Shown piece after piece: positions 18,019 to 34,403 of a stretch of DNA of 64,000 bases. The translations under genes and the position numbers were made by a program. Source of the stretch: Leptospira noguchii serovar Panama str. CZ214 (GTDB lineage Bacteria > Spirochaetota > Leptospiria > Leptospirales > Leptospiraceae); assembly GCF_000306255.2 (NCBI RefSeq), contig NZ_AKWY02000019.1, positions 127,001-191,000 of the forward strand, in the 5' to 3' direction. Numbering within the stretch: position 1 is the stretch's first letter; the number at the start of each line of letters is the position of its first letter. The notes beneath the pieces were generated by a model. The model had not been told where the DNA came from, did not search any database, and was given only the letters and a program-made list of their open reading frames with translations.

Positions 18019-18515
18019 TGTGGGAACTACTGCAGATTTAGGTTTTACCGTTCAATTTCGAAAATGTAGGAACTCTTACAAATTCCGATCACGAGAAAAT
18101 GAAATTTAACAATCTGTAATACGACTGAATCTGTGGGAACTACAGCAGATTTAGACGTTACCGTTCAATTTTGAAAATGTAGGAACTCTTACAAATTCCG
18201 ATCACGAGAAAATGAAATTTAACAATCTGTAATACGACTGAATCTGTGGGAACTACTGCAGATTTAGGTTTTACCGTTCAATTTCGAAAATGTAGGAACT
18301 CTTACAAATTCCGATCACGAGAAAATGAAATTTAACAATCTGTAATACGACTGAATCTGTGGGAACTACAGCAGATTTAGACGTTACCGTTCAATTTTGA
18401 AAATGTAGGAACTCTTACAAATTCCGATCACGAAAAAATGAAATTTAAAAATTTGTAATGCAACTCAATCTGTGGGTACTACTGAAAATTCGGATTCCAC
18501 AGTAAAATTGTAAAA
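18019..18515. repeat. Tandem array: four 113-bp units plus a partial, arranged as 226-bp pairs
   Basis: Units begin (TGTGGGAAC) at 18019, 18132, 18245 and 18358, with a degenerate partial at 18471. Units 1 and 3 are identical (CTACTGCAGATTTAGGTTTT) and units 2 and 4 share another version (CTACAGCAGATTTAGACG), so a pair of units was duplicated as a 226-bp block. Unit 4 has drifted at its 3' end. Each unit contains the TGTGGGAACTAC/GTAGGAACTCTTAC motif found singly in many spacers. Confidence 0.9.
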
Positions 18516-18682
18516 AACCAAGCTCATTCAAACCAACTGTTTTTTACAACAATGTTCGGTTTTATTAACGTTTAAGTTTAAAATTAATTAACCGTTCATT
18601 AAACATCATAACCTGTCCTCTAAGCGAGCCTGAGATTTTTTTAATTTACGTTAAATTACATAAGTAAAATCTAAAGTTCTTT
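18516..18682. other. AT-rich spacer
   Basis: No feature recognised between the tandem array and the acyl-CoA dehydrogenase stop. Confidence 0.3.
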
Positions 18683-20380
<1,698 letters not shown>

Positions 20381-20699
20381 CGTTCTCTCCTGGTTGATTC
20401 AAGTGAATCGTTTTATTTTTAAAATTTGTTTCAAAATCTAAAAGTGCGGAAACTCATATAATAGAATTATGAACTCGTAAGGATCTATTATATTATTAAG
20501 AAACTCTAATGTAAACCCATAAACTTTATTTAAAAGAACAAAGTAATTTGTAAAAACTACTTTGTTCTTTTAAACCTTCTGTTTTAAAAAAGATTTTTTG
20601 GGAAAGTATAACTTTGCCTGATTTGAGGGCGAGCCAAAAAAAGAAGAACAAACGTGAACATACATTCTTAAATTTCAGAAAATCGAACCGTTTTACGAC
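20381..20699 (-). terminator. gpmI downstream spacer with a 17-bp hairpin (20529-20574)
   Basis: TTTAAAAGAACAAAGTA at 20529-20545 and TACTTTGTTCTTTTAAA at 20558-20574 form a perfect 17-bp stem with a 12-base loop. It lies about 125 bases after the gpmI stop and before the next gene on the same strand, so it probably ends gpmI transcription. No gene in the spacer. Confidence 0.6.
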
Positions 20700-22358
20700 T
20701 TAGGATTCATTTTCAATCAAAGAAGGATAATACCCTTCCGGGGTTTCGTATCCCATAACGTCTAAGATTGTGGCCGCTACGTTTGCAAGACCCGGGTTAG
20801 AAAGATTGGAATTGAATCGAATTTTATTTTCAGGATCTAAAACGGAAATTGGAACTGGATTGAGAGTATGACTCGTTTTAGGAATCGGATTTCCATGAGA
20901 ATCTTTTTCAACGTTTCCTTCTTTATCTAATTGAAACATTTCGTCAGCGTTGCCATGATCTGCAGTAATCAATAAAACGATATTTTGTTTTTCGCATGTT
21001 TTCCAAAGACGTTCCACACAACCGTCTAAAAATTCCATCGCTTGAACGGTAGCAAGGTAGTTTCCGGTATGACCTACCATATCGCCGTTAGCGTAATTCA
21101 CTCTATAAAAATCTTGTTTATTTTCATTTAGTGCTTTTTCCAAAGCTTCGGTAATTAAAAGAGCTTTCATTTCAGGACTTTGATCAAACGGGATCACGTC
21201 CGAAAGAATTTCACGATATTCCTCCGAATTTTGATCAAAGTAGCCGCTTTTATTGCCGTTCCAAAAATAAGTAACATGACCGTACTTTTGTGTTTCGGAT
21301 AACGCATATTGAGGTATGTTCGAATTCGCCATATATTCGCCTAACGTGCGATCAATGGCCGGAGGAGCCACTAAAAAACGTTCCGGAAGTTTCAGATCCC
21401 CGTCATACTGCATGATTCCTGCATATAGAACGTTAGGAAGAGAGCCACGATCGAATTTAGTAAAATTTTTTTCAGTAAACGCCAAAGAAATTTCAATCGC
21501 TCTATCTCCTCTGAAGTTTGTAAAAACGACTGAGTCTCCGTCCTGAATTTTACCGATCGGTTTTCCATGATCAGAAATTACAAACGAAGGAAGATATTGA
21601 TCGATTATCTTTGGATCTTCCGAACGAAAGGTTTCAATTGCTTCTTTTGCGGAGGAAAAATATCTGCCTTCTCCTTTGACGTGAACCTTCCAACCTCTTT
21701 CTACCATGGACCAATCCGCTTCGTAACGATCCATTGTGATCGTCATTCTTCCGCCTCCTGAAGCGATCCGGATGTCCGTTCCATTTTTTCTAAGAGAGTC
21801 CAACCAGGTTTCAAAAGGATTCAAATAATCTAATGCAGATTTTTCAGGAACGTCCCTACCATCTAAAAGAATATGAAGTCTGATCTTAGGAACTTTCTCT
21901 GAAATTGCCCGTAAAATTAAAGCCTTTGTGTGATCAATGTGAGAATGAACGTTTCCGTCAGAAAAAAGACCTAACAGATGTAAGGCGGAATTATTTTTTT
22001 TAGAATTTTCGATCACTTCTTTCCAAGCTTGACCGTTAAAAATATCACCGGACGCAATCGAATTAGAAACTAATTTGGCGCCTTGATCGAAAATGCGCCC
22101 GGAACCAAGAACATTGTGTCCAACTTCTGAATTTCCCATATCGTCATCCGACGGCATCCCTACTGCTTTTCCGTGAGCTTGGATATGAAGCGTAGGAAAT
22201 TGATTCCAAACTCGATTTAAAAAAGGAAGTTTTGCACCTGCAATTGCATTACCGAATTTAGGACCTTTGGGAGAATAACCAACGCCATCTAAGATAACGA
22301 GTAGAACTTTTCTATACCGAAAGGTGTATTTCTTTGAAAGCTTCATATTAGGATTCAT
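20700..22358 (-). CDS. gpmI: 2,3-bisphosphoglycerate-independent phosphoglycerate mutase
   Basis: A 552-residue enzyme of the alkaline phosphatase superfamily that interconverts 3- and 2-phosphoglycerate in glycolysis and gluconeogenesis. [14 protein letters not shown] holds the first metal aspartate (Asp24), [15 protein letters not shown] the serine that carries phosphate (Ser77), HIDHTKALI and [16 protein letters not shown] the substrate-binding part, and [12 protein letters not shown] with SHTLNPVPI the remaining metal ligands. Length is slightly more than the usual 510 owing to an N-terminal extension of about 15 residues; the ATG for MKLSKK four codons later is an alternative start. No clear SD for either. 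The manganese-dependent class is expected. Confidence 0.95.
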   Translation of the reverse strand: MNPNMKLSKKYTFRYRKVLLVILDGVGYSPKGPKFGNAIAGAKLPFLNRVWNQFPTLHIQAHGKAVGMPSDDDMGNSEVGHNVLGSGRIFDQGAKLVSNSIASGDIFNGQAWKEVIENSKKNNSALHLLGLFSDGNVHSHIDHTKALILRAISEKVPKIRLHILLDGRDVPEKSALDYLNPFETWLDSLRKNGTDIRIASGGGRMTITMDRYEADWSMVERGWKVHVKGEGRYFSSAKEAIETFRSEDPKIIDQYLPSFVISDHGKPIGKIQDGDSVVFTNFRGDRAIEISLAFTEKNFTKFDRGSLPNVLYAGIMQYDGDLKLPERFLVAPPAIDRTLGEYMANSNIPQYALSETQKYGHVTYFWNGNKSGYFDQNSEEYREILSDVIPFDQSPEMKALLITEALEKALNENKQDFYRVNYANGDMVGHTGNYLATVQAMEFLDGCVERLWKTCEKQNIVLLITADHGNADEMFQLDKEGNVEKDSHGNPIPKTSHTLNPVPISVLDPENKIRFNSNLSNPGLANVAATILDVMGYETPEGYYPSLIENES

Positions 22359-22732
22359 GGAACCAGTTGACTATAGCGGAAGTCAAGAGATTCAAATATT
22401 AAAAAAACTTGGAAATTTGCTTTCCTTTCCTAAATCAAATGAAAAGATAAGAGTGTACTATAATCTGTGATATTACGTTTAATGCTAAAAATAATAGAGT
22501 GTATCAGTTTATTATAACTAAAAAATACAAGAAGTGTTTTCTTAGATTGATTGTGTGGATCGTTTGACAGATCCGAATCGGAGATAAACGATATCAATTC
22601 CTAGTTGGCTTGCAACTTTGGAAAAATCTAAAGAGAAAGTTTGATGTCGGAACTAGTGATAAGGTTTTTTCGGAGATCTAAAGTCTCACGAGAATTTAAA
22701 AATGATTTCAATGTTGTTGACGGTGCAAATGG
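22359..22732. other. Divergent intergenic region
   Basis: Lies between gpmI (minus) and the large unknown gene (plus). It contains an imperfect pair CGTTTGACAGATCCGAATCGG...AGATAAACG near 22561-22590, but no clear gene, riboswitch or repeat-family member. Confidence 0.35.
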
Positions 22733-24751
<2,019 letters not shown>

Positions 24752-24838
24752 AAAATTATTATATTCTGATAATTACTTCAAAGTCTACGTTAAAACTTGA
24801 AGTGTAAGGGAAGTAGATCCATATTAAAAATCCTTTAT

Positions 24839-25070
24839 AAACGGCGTAAGTTTGTGGAAAAAATGAGAACTAATTTTCTAAAAGTATGAGTTCCTACAAT
24901 TTAATAATTTGTTCGTAAAATTGTGGTTTGCAGTAGTTCCCACAAATTAAGTCACATTACAAATTTTTAAACATTTATTTTTTGTAGTAGCTCCTACATT
25001 GTAGGAATCAATCTGCAAAGTTCAGATTCCAACTTTTTTCAGAATCATAAATTCCTCCACGAACCCAGGC
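24839..25070. repeat. AACGTGAG-family element with GTTCCCAC core, diverged ends
   Basis: Begins ACGGCGTAAGTTTGTGG and contains TTTTCTAAAAGTATGAGTTC and AGTAGTTCCCACAAATTAAG plus CACATTACAAATTTTTAAAC, all shared with 50872-51197. No gene. Confidence 0.6.
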
Positions 25071-25077
25071 TAATTTA

Positions 25078-25205
25078 AACGTGAGTTTGTGGAAAAAAAA
25101 TCAGGGCGAATCCGGCTGCCTATGGCAGCCGGCGGGCTCTCAGCTCTGGTCAAGTTATTGTGAAATTCCAGAATCAGATTCAATTTTTATAAAATACCAA
25201 TAACG
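25078..25205 (+). repeat. CTCTGGTCAA module (uninterrupted copy, empty site)
   Basis: AACGTGAGTTTGTGG, then GGCGAATCCGGCTGCCTATG with stem partner GGCAGCCGG, then GGGCTCTCAGCTCTGGTCAA and GTTATTGTGAAATTCC. It reads TATAAAATACCAATAACG without interruption, whereas the copy at 15450 has 108 bp inserted at AAAAT. Confidence 0.8.
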
Positions 25206-25609
25206 CTCTCTATGAATCGCGTTGGAAACTCAGCACAACGCTTTCCTATGGGTCGCGTTGTGGAGTGGGAACTAGTTTTACAGAGGATTTGTCATAATTC
25301 CCACAGATTTAATATTGAGATCCAAATACTTGTGGCGTTGGTTATGATAGAAAGCGTTCTGCTAAGCTCATTCATCGATCCCTTTCGCGTCACTTAGCAA
25401 AAAAAATCTGTGGGAACTACTGCGTTTTTACAAAAGAACGAGAGACCATATCCGGATTTGTTTGAAGATTGATTTTTGGGATAAACTTTGATAGGTGTTT
25501 TAACCAGTTGAAACAATAAGAATCTGTCCCAAAAAAATTGATGCAACGGCTCTCTGAATACTGACCTGCCCATTGGAGTTTTTATGACCGAGTTTGGTTT
25601 TGGAAAATT
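25206..25609. other. Gene-free repeat remnants
   Basis: Contains GCGTT-type units (AAACTCAGCACAACGC, CTATGGGTCGCGTTG) at 25200-25262 and a TGTGGGAACTACTGC motif at 25409. A short open frame here is repeat sequence. Nothing else. Confidence 0.45.
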
Positions 25610-26470
25610 TTAAAATCGAATCGTATAAACGAAATTAGGTGTAATTTCTGTAGATCCGTTGATTTGATTTCTAACTACGGCAGCTGAAAATTTCCATCCT
25701 TCCGGATTTGGATTTGAAAGTAAGGATTGTAACTTTTGATAATCCTTAGCCAATAAAAAAGTATGAAGCAGTTGTAATCCGTAAATAGCGCCTAACAACC
25801 ATTGAGCTTGGTTGTATTGAGAGGTAGCACGATCATAACTGTTAAAATAAGGATTGGTTGCGGCCGCCGTGGTTAAAATTCTAGTGACCAAAGCGGTTGT
25901 ACGAACCGTTTCATCGGAACTGGTCGGGTTTAAATTCGGATCTGCAAATGCAACAATTGTGATTGCGGTTGAATTGATTTTATAATCGTTTTCTTCTGTT
26001 ATGGCTTTTTCTTTACAATTGTTAACATATAAAGCAGCGCCTGCAAAAAGTAAAAAACCAATGATCGCCCATCTTTTTTGTCCTACTTTCCATTGACCCC
26101 AACCGGGAATAATTGCAGATCGCCCCGTGATTGCCCATCTGGCATCTTGCCAAGAAGATTGAGTCGTAATCGGATGGTTAATTGGCGGTTTGGTGGTGGT
26201 AGTCTCTTTTTTTTTGGATTCTTCTTTTTTAGGACCTTTCAAATTGATCTCGGAAATTTCGGCTTTAGGAATGGTTTGTAATTTGCCATTCACTTCTATT
26301 TGAACTTCGGTTCTGGATTGATTGATAATTTTACCTTGAAGAGTTTTTCCGTTTTTAAGAACGATTGAACTTGCTGTTAGAGGTAAAGAGAATAGAATCA
26401 TTAAAACGAAAATTCCCGAAGAGGTTATAAGTTTATACGTTCGAGACATAGAATTATGATTTTCAGTCAT
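25610..26470 (-). CDS. Membrane protein with N-terminal [10 protein letters not shown] module, divergent from the sigma/FecR pair
   Basis: A 286-residue exported protein. A signal segment (residues about 13-34) is followed by [42 protein letters not shown] (residues about 36-77), a small beta module that also ends the FecR protein at 27252 in the form IIMKDGRELRGVVVSQKKGK. A Lys/Thr/Pro linker follows, then [33 protein letters not shown], the pattern of DUF5683-type membrane proteins, and one more hydrophobic span near residue 235. It faces the sigma factor gene across 82 bases. The shared module suggests the two exported proteins act in one process. Confidence 0.7.
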   Translation of the reverse strand: MTENHNSMSRTYKLITSSGIFVLMILFSLPLTASSIVLKNGKTLQGKIINQSRTEVQIEVNGKLQTIPKAEISEINLKGPKKEESKKKETTTTKPPINHPITTQSSWQDARWAITGRSAIIPGWGQWKVGQKRWAIIGFLLFAGAALYVNNCKEKAITEENDYKINSTAITIVAFADPNLNPTSSDETVRTTALVTRILTTAAATNPYFNSYDRATSQYNQAQWLLGAIYGLQLLHTFLLAKDYQKLQSLLSNPNPEGWKFSAAVVRNQINGSTEITPNFVYTIRF

Positions 26471-26552
26471 GAAATTTTAAAATTCATCTTTTGTGCAATA
26501 AATTATCTTTTTGCTTGAAAAAACAAGTAGGAATTGGTGATTCTTTATTACC

Positions 26553-27101
<549 letters not shown>

Positions 27102-27251
27102 TAAAATATTTTTGATTCTTTTTATACTTCCAGAAGTGAAGAATTAGGACTGTTATTATAAAAAAAATTAGAAATGGAAAAAAAAGCTCAAATTGACTCA
27201 TTTAGTTTTGTTTAACGAACAGGAAGCGACGCAAACACGGGCAGCATAAAT

Positions 27252-28295
27252 ATGGAAAATAAAACAAATACTCCCGGATTTGAAGGATATGAGAAATTCC
27301 TAAAAGAAAAGGGTCCAACAACCCAACTTCCTGCTTTTGATCCGAATTGGATTGGAAAGCAACCTCGTTTTATCGTAGAGGACAAAATCATGAATGTCCC
27401 CACCGCCGTTATTCTTCGCTTTCCAAAGATGATGTGGTTAGCCGCTGCTGCTATTTTATTATTTACGATTGGAGTTTGGATCACCTTTCGTACTTCAAAG
27501 CCTGAGTCTGAAATTGTCCGAGGGACTACTTTAAGAGCTGCCGTAGTTTTTGTAAAAGGTCAGGTTTCTGTTATGAGAGACGAAGAGATGAAATTGCATC
27601 GAGGCGATCTTTTAAATGAATCTGATATAATTCTTACCGGTGCGGGCGGGGCGTTGGACATAAGTTTAACCGATTCTAGCGTAGTGCGAGTGAAAGAAAA
27701 TAGTAAATTGATTTTGAAACAGTTAAGAGAAGACAACGGATTTCAGATTAAAATCAATTTAGCTTCTGGTAGGGTATTAAACATAATAGAAAAAGAGAAA
27801 AAAACGAGTAACTTTTATGTAGAAACTCCTTCTGCGGTTGCTGCTGTGAGAGGGACTTCTTTTGAAGTTAATGCGTCCGAAAACGAATCTATGGTTTTTG
27901 TTGTGGAAGGAGCTGTAGAAGTAATTTCTTTGAACTCTACAAAGAATATATATATATTAGAAAAAAGTAAATTAGTGACCGTAAACAAGGACGGAGAAAT
28001 CGAATCGATTGATATTTCTAAACTAAATGCTACTCTACCGGAATATAAAGAAATGAGAAAGAATCTTGGAAGTTTAGATAGCGAACTTCTTTTAGACGTT
28101 CAGAATTTAAAATCCGCAAAAACCGAAGAAGAGTTAAGCAAAGTTTATGATCTTAGTATTGAACGTATTATTATGAAAGATGGAAGAGAGTTGAGAGGTG
28201 TAGTTGTTTCTCAAAAAAAAGGAAAACTAGTGGTTCAAACTTTGCAGGGTTCATATATTCTGGACGAAGATGCAATAGATAAGATTAAATATTAA
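27252..28295 (+). CDS. FecR-domain membrane protein, likely anti-sigma/regulator of the ECF factor
   Basis: A 347-residue protein with a cytoplasmic N-terminus of about 58 residues, one membrane span (about 60-78, MMWLAAAAILLFTIGVWITF), and a periplasmic FecR domain (about 95-215) with the typical GDLLNESDIILTGAGGALDISLTDSSVVRVKENS and VETPSAVAAVRGTSFEV segments. The last 45 residues (IIMKDGRELRGVVVSQKKGKLVVQTLQGSYILDEDAIDKIKY) form a second module also found in the divergent protein at 25610. FecR proteins pass signals across the membrane to an ECF sigma factor; the gene order fits that. No TonB receptor is nearby. Confidence 0.85.
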   Translation: MENKTNTPGFEGYEKFLKEKGPTTQLPAFDPNWIGKQPRFIVEDKIMNVPTAVILRFPKMMWLAAAAILLFTIGVWITFRTSKPESEIVRGTTLRAAVVFVKGQVSVMRDEEMKLHRGDLLNESDIILTGAGGALDISLTDSSVVRVKENSKLILKQLREDNGFQIKINLASGRVLNIIEKEKKTSNFYVETPSAVAAVRGTSFEVNASENESMVFVVEGAVEVISLNSTKNIYILEKSKLVTVNKDGEIESIDISKLNATLPEYKEMRKNLGSLDSELLLDVQNLKSAKTEEELSKVYDLSIERIIMKDGRELRGVVVSQKKGKLVVQTLQGSYILDEDAIDKIKY

Positions 28296-28298
28296 GAT

Positions 28299-28395
28299 TA
28301 GAGTTGTTGAATTATTAAATTCTCCATCTGTTTTATGGAAACGGTAATTAAAACAGTTTTGTTAATCGTCGCTATTGAATTTTTCAACAACTCTA
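28299..28395. repeat. MITE-like element, TAGAGTTGTTGA ends
   Basis: Starts TAGAGTTGTTGAATTATTAA four bases after the fecR stop and ends ATTTTTCAACAACTCTA. The ends match those of the IS at 33380-34369. No coding capacity. Confidence 0.8.
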
Positions 28396-28414
28396 TTTTA
28401 TTTTTCTATAAATT

Positions 28415-28450
28415 AAGCCGCTTGATTAAGATCCAGGCGGCTTTTTATTT
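28415..28450 (+). terminator. Intrinsic terminator
   Basis: AAGCCGC at 28415-28421 and GCGGCTT at 28437-28443 form the stem, with an inner CTTGATTAAG that can also fold, followed by TTTATTTTAT. It ends the sigma/FecR transcript. Confidence 0.75.
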
Positions 28451-28534
28451 TATGGTTTGTAAAGTGATTTAACTTTCTAATGTTTCTTTTCAGTGTTACC
28501 CGATATTTTAAATTTTAAGATAAATTCTTGTTTA

Positions 28535-28984
28535 TCAGGAATCTAAGCGGTCATAGATCCAAGAATCTAAGGACCAAGAACCTCCTCCGAAAAGTAAAAG
28601 TGAAAGTCCCATAGAAACTGAAAGGATGTGGTATTCAAATCCTTCTCCGTTTTGGTTACCGAACCAGTTCATAAAAAAACCGATTTCTTTGTGAGCCCAT
28701 CCGGCAACTGCCAAAGTACACGTAATTCCGAATGCGGAAAGCCTTGTGCAAAAACCTAATAAAATACCGATTGATCCGAAAAATTCAGATACGATTGCTA
28801 AAGTAGATAAGGTGGTCGGAAATTGGGCGGTGTTTACTAGATAATCCATGGATGCTTCGTAGCCCGCGCCTCCGAACCAACCTAAAAGTTTTTGAGCTCC
28901 GTGTGGAAAAATACAAATTGAAAGACCGAGTCGAAGTAAAAGAGGAAAAAACGATTCTTTTGTTGAGAAGAAATTTTGAACCAT
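28535..28984 (-). CDS. DoxX family membrane protein
   Basis: A 149-residue protein with four membrane spans. The ATG at 28982-28984 is chosen because GGAG lies nine bases upstream; a TTG 15 bases earlier overlaps that site. LLLRLGLSICIFPHGAQKLLGWFGGAGYEASMDYL is the DoxX N-terminal signature, with FFGSIGILLGFCTRLSAFGI and HILSVSMGLSLLLFGGGSWSLD following. DoxX proteins are linked to thiol and oxidative stress in other bacteria, but a role is not fixed. The gene stands alone. Confidence 0.88.
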   Translation of the reverse strand: MVQNFFSTKESFFPLLLRLGLSICIFPHGAQKLLGWFGGAGYEASMDYLVNTAQFPTTLSTLAIVSEFFGSIGILLGFCTRLSAFGITCTLAVAGWAHKEIGFFMNWFGNQNGEGFEYHILSVSMGLSLLLFGGGSWSLDSWIYDRLDS

Positions 28985-30117
<1,133 letters not shown>

Positions 30118-30126
30118 TTTCTTTCC

Positions 30127-30149
30127 GGTCCGTCTATTTTTGACGGACC
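30127..30149 (+). terminator. Hairpin after the 56-residue gene
   Basis: GGTCCGTC (30127-30134) and GACGGACC (30142-30149) form a perfect eight-bp stem with loop TATTTTT. The T-run downstream is weak (CGTTTTTATTTTT begins 11 bases later). Confidence 0.55.
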
Positions 30150-30188
30150 AATTCCTGCTCGTTTTTATTTTTCCTAATATTTCTATCC

Positions 30189-32129
<1,941 letters not shown>

Positions 32130-32225
32130 GAATTACTAAAGTAAACTTTTATAAAATCAAATTTTGTCCGGAATTGTTTTTTTACGATTGCTAAATCAAA
32201 AAATCGCCAATATGCTTTTAAAGAT
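32130..32225. other. Short AT-rich spacer
   Basis: No feature recognised. Confidence 0.3.
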
Positions 32226-32312
32226 TACTACAAGTCGTCTCAAAAATATCTTAGACTAATTGGAATAGGCATTTTAAACAAAGATAACGTATTTTTGAGA
32301 TGACTTGTAGTA
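32226..32312. repeat. 87-bp TACTACAAG inverted-repeat element
   Basis: TACTACAAGTCGTCTCAAAA...with right end GAGATGACTTGTAGTA gives 23-bp terminal inverted repeats with one mismatch. Diverged copies are at 7765-7842 and 15098-15165. No coding capacity. Confidence 0.8.
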
Positions 32313-32594
32313 ACTATCTAAACTATTCTTTAACGTTGTTTCTAGATTCTTTTTATTCCAAAATAGAGACATTTGCGAGAACTTCTATATTATTGTTTGT
32401 TTTGACACTGTCTTTATGCTTAGGAAATTATTAAAACGATCAGAGTTGTCTAAAAATTTATTTTTCTTTTTGTGAAAATAAAATAATTTGTTCGCTTTAA
32501 TAGGGGATATGAATTTTTTTAAGTTTGTTTGACCAAATAGAAAAGCAAATTTATTTAGTTTTATATTCTATTTTTATAATGAGGAAGATTGTGT

Positions 32595-32930
32595 ATGACA
32601 CCAAAAGAGCTAAAGTCTCGATTGGATCTGAGAGAAACAGCAAAAGATTCGTTTTATCTTTTGGATGTAAGAAATCCTAACGAAGTGGATATTTGTACGA
32701 TCAAAGGGACAGATCTTTTAATTCCGGTTGGAGAACTTTCCAATAGGTTTGCTGAGATCGATTCTTGGAAACAATCGGGTAAAGATGTGATTGTATATTG
32801 TCGCTCCGGTGGACGTTCCGCAATGGCCTGTGAAATGTTAAAACAGTTCGGCTTTTCAAAAGTGTATAATGTGGAAGGTGGGATTTTGCTTTATTCGGAT
32901 GAAGTTGATTCTTCTATTATGAAATACTAA
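32595..32930 (+). CDS. Rhodanese-like domain protein
   Basis: A 111-residue single-domain rhodanese. The ATG at 32595 is preferred to a TTG six bases earlier because GAGGAAG sits ten bases before it. YLLDVRNPNEVDICTIKGTDLLIP is the family N-terminal motif and VIVYCRSGGRSAMACEML the active-site loop with catalytic Cys69. These proteins bind and pass on sulfane sulfur. The loop CRSGGRS is typical of thiosulfate sulfurtransferases of the GlpE/PspE type. Monocistronic by spacing. Confidence 0.9.
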   Translation: MTPKELKSRLDLRETAKDSFYLLDVRNPNEVDICTIKGTDLLIPVGELSNRFAEIDSWKQSGKDVIVYCRSGGRSAMACEMLKQFGFSKVYNVEGGILLYSDEVDSSIMKY

Positions 32931-33379
32931 TATAATTTGCATTTGATTGTAGAAAGTTATGTAATTTTAAAATTGTAATAGTTTTTTATATCTAATTTTT
33001 ATATGAAAATTTGATTAGACAATTATCCTTTTGGGATTTTATAGAGTTCCTTTTAGGTATTTTTTAAAGTTTTGAACTAAACTTTTAGAAACTTGTTCGT
33101 TATCGCCAATGATACGTAACCTGTGGGAATTACTATGTTTTTAAAAACTAAAAATTAATTATCTCTACAAATGAATGTAAGAGCTCCTACTACATTAAAA
33201 GTTATAAAATACATGTCATATTTTTCAAGTGTTCCGACAAGAATGGGTCTTTTTACTTGGAAAAAATATGTTTTTTTGATAGAGAGAAGTCTCTCAAACT
33301 CAGCGTCTTGTTTCTATTGGCGCTCGACAAATGGGTATAAGTTTTACAGAGGATTTGTCGTAATTCCGACAGATTTATA
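32931..33379. repeat. Gene-free region with dispersed modules
   Basis: Bases 33115-33200 carry TGTGGGAATTACT and GAGCTCCTACTACA motifs. Bases 33222-33306 (TCAAGTGTTCCGACAAGAAT, then AAAATATGTTTTTTTGATAG and TCTCTCAAACTCAGCG) belong to the family at 3750-3905 and 54395-54537. No gene; an open frame here is repeat sequence. Confidence 0.6.
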
Positions 33380-34369
33380 TTAGAGTTGTTGAAAAATTAG
33401 TAATTAAAACGTTTATTAAAAAATAAATGAAGGTTCCAAAGCCCTGCGGCTAAAACAAAAACGAGATGTTTAAAGTCTTTTCTAAAACATCTAATGACAT
33501 CCGATGTAATTCTAAATCTTTTAATACCGGCAAAAGCATTTTCTACGAAAATCCTTTTTTTACTAATTCTTGTATTCTTTGCTTTTTGTGTAGCGGTAAG
33601 TTCTCTTTTCTTAGGTTTCTTTTTCGGTTTGATAATATTCACTTTTTTTGATGTCTATTCAATTCCTTCAAAACCGGAGTCAAGGATACATACCACATCT
33701 TTAGGAATCGCAGAAGTAATCATCGTATTCTCCGCAACTTTAAGATCGTGCGTTTTACCAGATATCGTGTTCGATAAGAATAAGATTGCTTTATCTTTAC
33801 TTGTCAAAATTAAGTTTTTAATCGTATGTCTTTTCTTTTTTCCTAGAGTAGAATTCTTTTTGTAAATCCTTACCTGTTGGCCTTCTGATGGGCCTTTCTG
33901 TTCCATCTATGATTACATACTTCAGTTTTTTTAACTTCTTCAACTTTTTTTTGAGATCGGAAATTTCATTTGCGGGAAGAGTATTCATTGAACCAAGTGA
34001 AAGAAATAAAACTTCCGCCAAAAGCTTTACCAACTTACAAGCAGTAGTCCTATCCATTTTAAATACCGCTCCCAAGACGTCGTAGGTCGGATAAGTTTTT
34101 AGATAAAAAAGAATAAAAAATAAATTCTCTTCTATATCCTGTAAGATTGATTTTCTACCTTTGGTAAAATTATGTTTTATTTCTTCTTTCAAAGATAAAT
34201 ACGCAAGGCCAAAGGGTACGCAGAGTGTTTTGAATTCTTGATGGGAGACACCAAGCAAGGCTTGCGACATTCTAAGATTCTTTAAAACTTTTTCTTTCGA
34301 TATCATTACACATAGAGTTGTATCTTCAGGTATCGGTACAAGAATTTTACCAATTTTTCAACAACTCTA
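33380..34369 (-). mobile_element. IS5-family insertion sequence (ISL2-like), decayed
   Basis: An IS of about 990 bp with ends TAGAGTTGTTGAAAAATT (33380) and the inverse at 34369; the repeats extend to about 22 bases with one mismatch. TA flanks both ends. The single transposase gene is broken twice. The ends are the same as those of the roughly 100-bp elements at 28299, 35199, 38369, 46005, 52134, 61548 and 61729. Confidence 0.88.
33397..34306 (-). pseudogene. IS5-family transposase, inactivated by a frameshift and a stop
   Basis: The N-terminal 162 residues (from ATG 34306) include a helix-turn-helix part (YPTYDVLGAVFKMDRTTACKLVKLLAEV) and the first DDE aspartate in YVIIDGTERPIRRP. The frame then breaks: coding TACTCTAGGAAAAAAGAAAA has one extra A where the family reads YSGKKKRHT; the next frame continues GKKKRHTIKNLIL...VVCILDSGFEGIE with the second aspartate. 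An in-frame TAG at 33655-33657 cuts it off from VNIIKPKKKPKKRELTATQK...IFVENAFAGIKRF, which holds the catalytic glutamate. Two lesions in one gene point to a dead copy; an active relative elsewhere would be needed for mobility. Confidence 0.85.
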
Positions 34370-34403
34370 TTATTTAAATGAGAACCAGCATAATTGCTTT
34401 TAT

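Noticed and set aside
17586..18515. CRISPR array
   Set aside because: The tandem units are contiguous or long with no unique spacers, and no cas gene is present.
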